From: Berberis thunbergii
Lineage: Eukaryota > Streptophyta > Magnoliopsida > Ranunculales > Berberidaceae
DNA length: 64,000 nt
Direction of reading: 5' to 3'
Assembly: GCA_003290165.1 (NCBI GenBank)
Contig: QNQO01000512.1
Coordinates: 310,001 to 374,000, forward strand
Shown: in pieces, positions 56,361 to 64,000 of the stretch
Layout: each line of letters opens with the position of its first letter
Position numbering within the stretch: position 1 is the first letter of the stretch
The notes under the pieces: generated by a model
The model's input: only the letters and a program-made list of their open reading frames with translations
Databases searched by the model: none
What the model was told of the DNA's origin: nothing
Position numbers and translations under genes: made by a program

Positions 56361-58173
56361 TTACAACTGTTTTGGAGAGTTTGCTTCAGAGGCCAAAGAG
56401 CCACTTTCATCAGAAGGAACTACGGGGAATAAAATAGTGTTATCTAAAAATAGTATTGAGTTGCCAGAAGGGGAAGCAGGATCAAAAACTTCTTGATCAT
56501 CAATCTTCCAAAAAGCAACTTTCCGATATTAATTAGAATCGAGCTCCAAATAGGGATTCTTGTCCTCAATCAGTTCAAGCAGCTCCAACCTACCACGAGT
56601 GATAACAAAAGATCCCGACGTTTCACGATGGGCCTTGGGTTCCACTAAACTTGCATCTGCCTCCAATAGTTTGTGAGAAAGTGCAGCTGTATGAGAGTCC
56701 TAATCTGACAGACGCTCTTATTGTGAGTTTAGCTCCGCCAGAGCATCTGCATCTTTAGCCCTTGCCTCCTAAACTTGGCGTCGCCCACCAGCCAGATCAA
56801 ATTCAAATTCCAAGTGCAAAGCAGCCAACTCAGACTCATGAAACTACACATTGCCCGCAAACCCCTTCAACTATTCACTTAAGAGGCCCAATCTATAGAG
56901 TGCTTCGAGTACGATCTGTAAAAATCCACAAAAGATTCCTCCACAGCATGAACTGTAATATGAGCGTCAGGATGCAGATCACCTTTAGCCACGACAACAA
57001 GGAACCTTTAGGAGACACCAACTCGACAGACTTCCTAGAAGGAATATTAGCCCGACGCTTAGCATCAGGCTCTAGGGGAAGGAGAGAAGATCCACTTCTC
57101 AAGGTAGTAGGTGCAGCGGGATGGAGATCAGCAAGAACATCATTGACTTTGTCGGCATCCACCAGTACAACTACAAAAGTCGGAGTTTCTAGACTGACAC
57201 TCTGCCTCCCAAGAGACATCTCTTTAGCACACTGCCCGACAACCGTCACTTCCAGCTCTAACAAGATCAGCCTAGAGGAAGAACCAAACTTGTCGCTACC
57301 TCACCTTCTCCTGAGATGGCCGATAAGGCGAGGTAGCGACAAGTCTGGGTCTTCCTCTAGGCTGATCTTGTTAGAGATGGAAGTGACGGTTGTGAACTTC
57401 TTCCTCTTGGAACGACCACTACTAGCTTCCATCGGAGGCAACCTAGGCACAACAGAGCCTGCATGGAAGTGCCTGAACAATCCACTCTGCACGATATTGT
57501 CTGCGTCCATGACCTCCTCAACATCAATTGAGGGAAGCTCATTAAATGCCCTCCTTACTGGTTCCTCCTCCTCAGTAAGAGTTGGAGTAGCCAATTTACC
57601 TACATAGAACAGCGAGACAACATGTCAGTTTTGACAAAAACATAAGGATATCTAAAAAGAGGAGAAGCATTGCACTCACCAAGATCGAATTTAGTCTCTG
57701 ACAAGAGGTCACCCATCCACCTTGAAGTACGGAGAATTATAAGAAGCAAAAAATAATCTTTTGCCAAAACTGAAAGTCAACAAACAAGGAGTGCAAACAC
57801 CTCGGAGTACTCAACCAACAGACACCATGGGCATTAAGACGAGGAGAAGTCAACAAGTGAAGTATCCGCGAAGTCAGCAGATGGCCAGCAAGCTTGGCCC
57901 TGATAAGGACAACAATCAAAATCCTGAACCCGTCAGACACTATTTTTGCCAGTGGAATATGAAGGTGTGCAAGAAAGCCTTTTTGCAAGGCAATGAACCC
58001 TTGCGAAAGCATCAAGGGATTGTGAGTAGTACTCAATGAGACAAGCTGCTAATCTTCAGGAACCCCATAGTCCTCACGAAGCTTATCCAAATCCAACCCC
58101 TTCTATTCTCTGTAAAAAGTATGGCAAGCGTAGAGCTTGTTCTATCATGTGTAAGTTCGACGTTGTCTACCAT
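56361..58173 (-). pseudogene. aORF1, spliced antisense gene of B2
   Basis: On the minus strand the start codon is 58173 (MVDNVELTHDRTSS). Exon 1 has a diverged Transposase_28-like domain: LSQGFIALQKGFLAHLHIPL and DGFRILIVVLIRAKLAGHLL (57990-57860). The intron 57678-57600 has intact gtgagt...tatgtag ends and sits where copies I-III have theirs. Exon 2 encodes NELPSIDVEEVMDADN and a basic SGRSKRKKF patch, is disturbed by an inverted repeat (57239-57393), then decays. A plausible C-terminus VPSDESGSLASEANSPKQL ends at 56361. A TATA box lies at 58287. About six frame breaks. The gene is far diverged from C/E copies, yet intron position and layout are kept. Confidence 0.65.
57239..57393. repeat. 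Inverted repeat inside aORF1 of B2
   Basis: Two 64-bp arms (57239-57302 and 57330-57393) are reverse complements with three mismatches, separated by 27 bp. The arms contain aaccgtcacttcca and tagaggaaga and would form a long hairpin. The right arm reads in frame on the minus strand; the left arm is its inverted copy. Confidence 0.9.
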
Positions 58174-58286
58174 GAAGAGAAATTTTTCACTTTTAGAAAA
58201 GCAAAGAGAGATTTGCAACCAAGAACACAGAGAAAATACAAGAAGTAAAAGAGAAGCAAAGTGGAGACTACCTCACAAAAGTGGTG

Positions 58287-58298
58287 GCTTATATAAGC
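58287..58298 (-). promoter_or_regulatory. TATA box of the antisense gene aORF1 (B2)
   Basis: gcttatataagc, a perfect 12-bp palindrome about 115 bp before the aORF1 start codon. The same palindrome is kept in B3 (62781-62792), where most of the gene itself is deleted. Confidence 0.6.
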
Positions 58299-58454
58299 AC
58301 TAGGCAGCCACACCCTCCTCTTACTGAAAAGTCATGAACTCATTTAATGATGTGTGCCGCTTGAGACAACATTTCGGGTTCAATCACAACTGTACAAAGT
58401 CTATCAAAACGATTTAGTGGAACGATGAGATGACCACTAACTCGGGGGAGCAAC

Positions 58455-59137
58455 TGATGATACACCACACCATCCTCTGACCAACACCGTACACTTGTCA
58501 TGATAGTCTCATCAACAGAACGAAGCAAGCCCGATTGCACGCTCAGTCCAACAATGCCCAAACAACAGTAAGTCCATCATTGGTAGAATCCAGAAAGTCG
58601 GGTCTGAGTTACTATGGGACAAAAAGCCCACACGTCATGCGGCCAGGCCCAATACTTGTACGACCTCTAAGGCAAGTATCTGAGAAATCTACCCAAGACG
58701 GGCAGGCCAGCAACACATTTGTTTTGATTAGGAAACATTTATTAGAGTATAAATTGGGCAAGGAAACTTCCTTGCATGGACAATACTCATAAACGAAAAT
58801 CTCTCCCGTAGATCTAAGAGCACGAGTCGTGTAGGGAAACTATCCCACATGGACGACTCCAAATTAGGAAAGGATCTCCACAACAAGATCACTTTCCCTA
58901 AACGACACTACCAAAGAACTAGCTAAACAAGGTATTCTTCACTAAAAAAGGGAGATAAGGTCGATGAACTAAAGGTACACAATACAACCAGTTTACAGTT
59001 TTAAGCCTCTCTTAAGCCTTATCTAACTTAAGCATCGGAGTGACATCGGCCACTACACGGTGGTCTTTGGCTCACGTTTTCTACCTGTACAGGTCTAGGT
59101 AAGCAGCGAGGAAAAAGAAAAGAAATCGATTACTTCA
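58455..59137 (+). repeat. LTR L3, shared by B2 (3') and B3 (5')
   Basis: 683 bp, tgatgatacacc to ttacttca. A polypurine tract (ctcgggggagcaac) precedes it and a primer-like site (attttgcaccatcc) follows, so the one LTR serves both neighbours. It aligns with L4 at roughly 85-88% by eye. Confidence 0.9.
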
Positions 59138-59213
59138 ATTTTGCACCATCCATGGAGAATGACATAGTTCCTCAGAGAGAACAATAGTTCCACCTTTTCT
59201 AGAGAATCAGGGA

Positions 59214-60400
59214 GATGGTGACAAGAAAGTCCCTCAACAATGAAAATGCAGCGAGAATCTCAAACGCTCGAAATGGTAGAGCACCGTAAGCTCCGATGTT
59301 GCTGCAACCACGTGAAGAACCTTTTCAGACCCTTGTACCAGTGGTAGCCACTGTGGACCCAAGGATGAATCTATTGTCAACTCATATACAATAGCTCTTT
59401 GCAAATAGTAAAAATACTCAAATCTATGAAGCAAAAGTCGAATGAGACGTTAACAACATATGTCACGCGCTTCAATGACGAGTTGACTTTGTCAACATTT
59501 GTAACGATGCAACAACCATCACAGCCTTCACCGATAGTTTGAGGAATGGCAAGTTCTATAACTTCCTAACTTTGGACCTCCGACAAATATGGTGGACCTG
59601 GTAAAAGAAGCATAAAATTACATCATCCTAGATGAGAAACGAACCTCCAAAAAAAATGCGAAATCAGAGAAGAATCCCTTTGTCCCTAGGGAGGAAGAAG
59701 AGGAGAAAAACAGGGAGCACTGTCATGAGGTACACGTTCTTAACAGAATAAACTCGGAAACTGAGTGCTCCAACCACTCCCAAAAAGGGTTTCTTGTCAA
59801 ACTACAGACTAAATCAGTCTACGACGACCACCAGATGCAACGCGTTCACTCCCAGTAACCGATTATGTCCCTTACCTTTACGGACAGGGACCTCCTAGGT
59901 GTCCGTACTGAACACAATGATGCCCTGGTAATATAGGTGTCCATAGCAAATTGGGAAGTGAGAAGATCTTTAGTAGATACTAGAAGTAGTACGAATGTGT
60001 TGTTCCTGAACACGTTTCACCAAATCCAGCTGAAAAAAGAAAACTTAAGCCCCTGGACACATCCCCTAGTCGAACTCAGCAAGGAGAAGTATTTTCTGAT
60101 GGGGAGAATCAAATTAACAGTAGTGGCAGGAGAGCCACGACTCCAAAAAATAATCCTTCAAAAGTTCATGATGGCGATGCGCTATCCACCTACAACATCA
60201 TCCTTGGGAGTCCCTGGCTTCACCAAATGGAGGTCGTGATCTCCACTTTAGACCAGTACATTAAGTACCATGTCAATCAACTAGTGAGTATAATACGAGG
60301 AAATTAGCCAGCCACCAAAGACTGCTATTACTTAGCACTGGAGTGGCTCGATAGCCGTCAACTAGAGATCGGGACAACAAATGAGGCACCATAAAGATCG
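59214..60400 (+). pseudogene. gag-protease of B3
   Basis: ATG 59214 (MVTRKSLNNE context), then the same internal gag deletion as B2. KQKSNETLTTYVT, then NGKFYNFLTLD (about 59420-59590) and the Lys/Glu linker follow. The protease (59890-60300) has the same stop before VSIANWEVRRSLVDTRSS and the same Gly-to-Arg change as B2. Unlike B2 it keeps the normal end (GRIKLTVVAGEPRLQKIILQ, then HQMEVVISTL in another frame). The frame continues toward RT through GNQPATKDCYY. Confidence 0.8.
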
Positions 60401-61960
60401 GGTCTAGAGTTGAGCGAAGAATTTCCCAACCCAGGCGAGGAATATTTTGTCAGCCCAAGAGAAGGACCCAACATCGGTCAACCTGAAGAAGAGCCTGTGA
60501 CTGTGTATCTGGACAACCCTAGTGATAGTCAAGCCATCCAAATAGGTTCCCACCTAGGAAAGGAGGTCACGAAATAGCTGATAACACTGTTGTGATAGAA
60601 CCAAGATGTCTTCGCCTGGATGATAAAGGACATGGTGTAATTAAACCCCTTCATAATCACCCATCAACTGATTGTAGACCCAACACGAAAACCAATCAGA
60701 CGAAAGAAAATACATGTGGCCTAAAAAAAAACTAGATTATAAATGAAGTACATAGGCTACTAAATGCCGACATGATCAAAAAGGCGTTGTACCCAGACTG
60801 GTTGGCAAACATCATCCTAGTGAAAATGAAAACGAAAAGTGGAGAATCTATGTAGATTACACCAACTTGAACAAAGCATGCCAGAAGGACAACTTTTTGC
60901 TTCCCCGCATCGACCAAATTGTAGATGCCACTTCCGAACATGGCCTCCTAAGTTTCATTGACGCCTACTCTGGATATAATCAAATACAGATGCACTCCCC
61001 GGATCAAGAGAAAATGTCCTTCATAACCGAGAGAGGGTTATATTGCTATCAGATGATGCCATTTTGCCTCAAGAATGCGGGCGCTACATATCAATGGCTA
61101 GTGAATCGAATGTTTAAAAGCCAAATTGGAAGGAACATGGAGGTCTAAATAAAAAACATATTGGTCAAGAGCTTCCACAACCCATATCAAATATCAATGA
61201 CAAGTATCGGATGAAACTCAACCCACAAAAATGCATGTTTGGGGTCGAGTCAGGTAAGTTCTTGGGTTACATAGTGAACCAAAGAGGAATAGAAGCAAAT
61301 CTAGGCTCTTATCGATAAAAAGTCCCCGACCTCCATCAATTAAGTTCAGAGCTTGACCGAGAGGGTGGCAACATGCACTTAACAAGTTTATCTCCAAGTC
61401 ATCAGACAAGTTCCTCTCTTTCTTCACGATCCTCAGAGGAAGCAAGGCCTTCAGTTGGGACGAATAGTGCGAGGAAGCCTTCCAGAACCTAAAGTCATAT
61501 ATGGGAAGTACCGAGATACTCTCAAAACCAACCCCAGGGGAGGCGCTTTATTTATATCTAGCAGTCTCGGATCAAAGCGTCAGCTCAGCTTTTGTACGGA
61601 ATGATAAGGGGTACAGATACCAATATACTACATTAACAAAACTTTCTTGGAAGCTGAAGCAAACTATTTGGATCTAGAGAAGCTAGCTTTGACATTAGTA
61701 ATCTCTTCCAAGAAGCTAAGGCCCTACTTTCGGGCTGATTCTTTCACAGTTCTAACCAAACACCCGTTTCGCACAATGCTACACAAGCCGAAATTACTTG
61801 CCAGATAGTTAAATGGTCGGTGGACTTGGGATAGTTTGACATCAACTACGCACCAAAAACAATCATAAAAGCCCAAGCATTAGCAGACTTCGTCGCAACA
61901 TTTACTAGTGGTGGGGAATAGGAGTCGAACAGCTTAGAGCAGAAACCTGATGAGCCAGGT
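60401..61960 (+). pseudogene. Reverse transcriptase-RNase H of B3
   Basis: RT motifs in order: YPDWLANIILV, KWRIYVDYTNLNKA, CQKDNFLLPRIDQIVDATSE, SFIDAYSGYNQIQMHSPDQE, MMPFCLKNAGATYQWLVNRM. The catalytic YIDD box is destroyed (EV, stop, IKN at about 61144). RNase H pieces follow: EANYLDLEKLALTLVISSKK (about 61660) and TVLTKHPFRTMLHKPKLL (61750). Stops and frameshifts throughout. Same length and order as B2, so both came from a pol-bearing relative. Confidence 0.85.
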
Positions 61961-62578
61961 TGGATCCTGTGCTGTGATTGGTCAGCCATGCAGAAAGGAA
62001 GCGGTGCCTGTATCACACTCCAATCTCCAAGCGGCTTCTGTTTAGCATGAAGCTAGCAAAAGGAATACGAGGTAATTGTGCTAACCACTTATAGCTACTC
62101 ACGTCTGGTCGTCAACCAAGTTATAGGAGACTTTAATAGTAAAAACCCGAGGATGATAGTCTACCATTAAAAGGTCATTAATTCAGTATGCTAATTCAGA
62201 AGATTCAAATTTCTAATATGTCTGCTAGACAACAACTAGAGAGCCAATACACAGGCCAGGTAGGCCTCAAACACTACAGAAACCGTCAATGAACTCATCA
62301 AATTCAAAGAACAATCAACATTGAAAGAAGATGAGGTCAACCAGCTTTACGCATTTGAAGTAAATTCAAGCTGGATGAATCCCATCATTGAGTACATAAA
62401 AAATGGGGCCCTCCCAGCCAAAAATTCAGAGGCCAAAAAGCTGAAAAACAGGGCAGCGCGGTACACCCTCCTAAACAATAAACTCAACAGAAGATCAGCC
62501 ACGGGTCCCCTGCTCAGATGCTTAGCCTTCTCAAAGGCTAACCAATTCCTTAGAGAGATCCACGATGGCATTTGCAAG
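61961..62578 (+). pseudogene. Additional RNase H and start of integrase of B3, 3' truncated
   Basis: Begins WILCCDWSAMQKGSGACI (first Asp kept), with a deletion of about 80 bp in the middle. The linker DEVNQLYAFEVNSSWMNPII and LLRCLAFSKANQFLREIHDG follows as an open frame at 62321-62578. At 62579 the text switches to the antisense gene's 5' region, so the integrase core, T1, T2 and most of aORF1 are deleted. Confidence 0.8.
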
Positions 62579-62663
62579 AATCGGACCCCTTTTGCTCTCA
62601 GTAAAAAGTATCGCAAACGTAGAGCTTGTTTTGTTCGGGTGTAAGTTCGACGTTGTCCACCAT
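62579..62663 (-). pseudogene. First codons of aORF1 left in B3
   Basis: Minus-strand start codon at 62663 in a context matching 58173 of B2 (gtggacaacgtcgaactta). Only about 28 codons remain before the deletion point. The TATA palindrome gcttatataagc persists at 62781-62792. The text 62664-62951 is the promoter region and polypurine tract. Confidence 0.7.
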
Positions 62664-62951
62664 GACGAGAAAGTTTTCACTTTTAGAAAAGCAAAGAGAG
62701 ATTTGCAACCAATAACACAGAGAAAAGAAAAGACTTAGAAGAGATGTAAAGTGAAAAGACTACCTCTCACAAAAGCGGTGGCTTATATAAGCACCAGGCA
62801 GTCACAACCTCTCTTACTGAACTATCATGAACTCATATAATGATGTTCGCCGCTCAAGAAGATGTTTCGAGTTCAATCATCACAAATGTCCAAAGTCTAT
62901 CATAATGATTTAGTGGACCGATGAGATGGCCGCTAAATCGGAGGGAGCAGC

Positions 62952-63635
62952 TGATGATACACTACACCATCCTCTGACCAGCACCGTACATGTGTCATTA
63001 TAGTCTTGTCAACAGAATGAAGCAGGCCCGATTGCATGCTCAATCCTGTGAGTCCCAAACAACAGTAAGCCCATTATTGGTAGAACCCAGACAGTCGGGT
63101 CCGAGTTGCCATGAGCCAATAAGCCCACAAGTCATGCGGTTAAGCCCAATACTCATAACACCTCTAAGGCAAGTATCTGAGACATCTACCCAAGACAGGC
63201 AAGCCAGCAACACATTGGATCTTATTAGGAAACATATATTGGAGTATAAATTGGACAAGGAAACTTCCTTGCATGGATAATAATCAGAAAGGGAAACCTG
63301 TCCCGCAGATCTAGGAGCATGAGTCATGTAGGGAAACTATCTCACATGGAAAACTCCTAATTAGGAAAGGATTTCCACAGCTAGATCACTTTCCCTAAAC
63401 TACGCCACCAAAGTCCTAGCCGAACAAGGGCTCTTGCATCATAGAAGGGAGATAAGGTCGATGAACTAGAGGTACACAATACAATCCAGTTTACAATTTT
63501 AAGCCTCCCCTAAGGCTTATCTAACTTAAGCGTCATAGTGTCAACAACCACCACACAGTAGTCCTTGACTCACGTTTGCTACCTGTGTAGGTCTAGGTAA
63601 GCAGTGAGGAAGGAGAGCAAAAATCGACTACATCA
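62952..63635 (+). repeat. LTR L4, 3' LTR of B3
   Basis: 684 bp, tgatgatacactac to ctacatca, preceded by a polypurine tract (cggagggagcagc). It is not followed by a primer site; the next base belongs to the aORF2 module of another copy. Confidence 0.9.
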
Positions 63636-64000
63636 CTTGCAGTGACGCAGAGATACAACCCCAAAAACGAGGGTCATGACCACCAACGCTCTCATCAACC
63701 ATAAACTAGCTACAAGGATCATCCCCCAACAACAGTAATGGATGAGATAGTGCTTGAGCACCGGAGGATATAAGACAGACCAGACCCCTCGAGGGGAAGT
63801 CTGTAACTCTTCTTCGCAATGAAATGAGATATTACAAGGTTTCAAGAGACCAATCAGGTGCTCACCCAAATCAGGTGGCATAGCATAATAACAAGTCTCA
63901 TCAATACTCATCGACGCAAATGTCAAGACATTTGAAGACTCTAGTGAGGGAAATCTTCTTTTAGCTTTTGGAAACCACAAAGCAAATTCTCTGGTAAGAT
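63636..64000 (-). pseudogene. aORF2 copy at the right edge
   Basis: Minus-strand frame open from 63980 to 63633. It reads MWFPKAKRRFPSLESSNVLT, then SIDETCYYAMPPDLGEHLIG, and after ELQTSPRGVW a hydrophobic Cys/Leu-rich tail. It aligns along its length with the E copy in the first 75 residues and with A at nucleotide level throughout (gcagagatacaac, tcatcaacnataaactag). It lies immediately after LTR L4. The right side continues beyond the window (ctctggtaagat, also at 3471 and 42805). Confidence 0.6.

Larger units (their letters stand above)
40153..63635 (+). mobile_element. Array B: four LTRs and three internal regions head to tail
   Basis: LTRs at 40153, 43010, 58455 and 62952 alternate with internal regions B1 (pol-less, shrunken), B2 (full gag-pol-aORF1, interrupted by element H) and B3 (gag-pol, 3' region deleted). 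Primer-like sites follow the first three LTRs, and polypurine tracts precede the third and fourth. Neighbouring elements share one LTR, the structure expected from unequal recombination between LTRs. Confidence 0.8.

Noticed and set aside
56762..57607. 281-codon plus-strand open frame
   Set aside because: It has no recognisable domain, is Ser/Thr/Leu-rich, and lies over the minus-strand aORF1 of B2, whose intron, motifs and start fit the family; it is a shadow.

Overview
This window is repeat-derived plant nuclear DNA. It contains tRNA-primed LTR retrotransposons, a hAT transposon with an 8-bp target-site duplication (TSD), short GT-AG type introns, TATA boxes and AATAAA-like signals. A eudicot is likely; I cannot name the species from sequence alone. 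I found no host gene, rRNA, tRNA or CRISPR. Almost every reading frame is a decayed retrotransposon frame, so the coding entries are mostly pseudogenes.

One Ty3/gypsy family dominates. It is probably of the Tat lineage: its integrase is preceded by an extra, archaeal-type RNase H, it carries antisense genes, and its 3' region is full of tandem repeats. Its LTRs are about 0.65-0.7 kb, start TGATGATAC and end CATCA. Copies, left to right: A (+, 1-7149, resuming 23130-23686); a truncated copy I (-, 7150-9290); C (-, 9291-23129); E (-, 23998-32945); F (-, pol fragment 38240-40152); and a head-to-tail array B (+, 40153-63635) with four LTRs around three internal regions, B1, B2 and B3. Further modules of the family run off the right edge.

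Nested or adjacent insertions are: a probable Tekay/Del-type solo LTR (16215-20340, TSD GATCT) that itself carries a 1138-bp hAT element (18785-19922, TSD ATAACACC); an Athila-like element H (43793-50722, TSD GCGGA) inside the gag of B2; and an older Athila-like remnant G (32946-about 38200).

The internal plan falls into two types. B2, B3 and F carry RT, RNase H and integrase sequence. A, B1, C and E lack all of that. In these four, gag-protease is followed by a separate module that encodes, on the opposite strand, a short conserved protein (called aORF2 here) with its own TATA box; a poly(A)-like signal is visible in A and B1. Between that module and the 3' LTR lie family-specific tandem repeats (T1, about 56 or 75 bp; T2, about 125-180 bp) and a second, spliced antisense gene (called aORF1 here). 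aORF1 has a domain resembling the Pfam 'putative gypsy type transposon' (Transposase_28) family and a coiled-coil tail. B1 keeps only traces of the aORF2 module and no repeats or aORF1. The recurrent replacement of pol by an antisense unit is the most interesting signal in the window. I infer a non-autonomous family that was mobilised by pol-bearing relatives such as B2.
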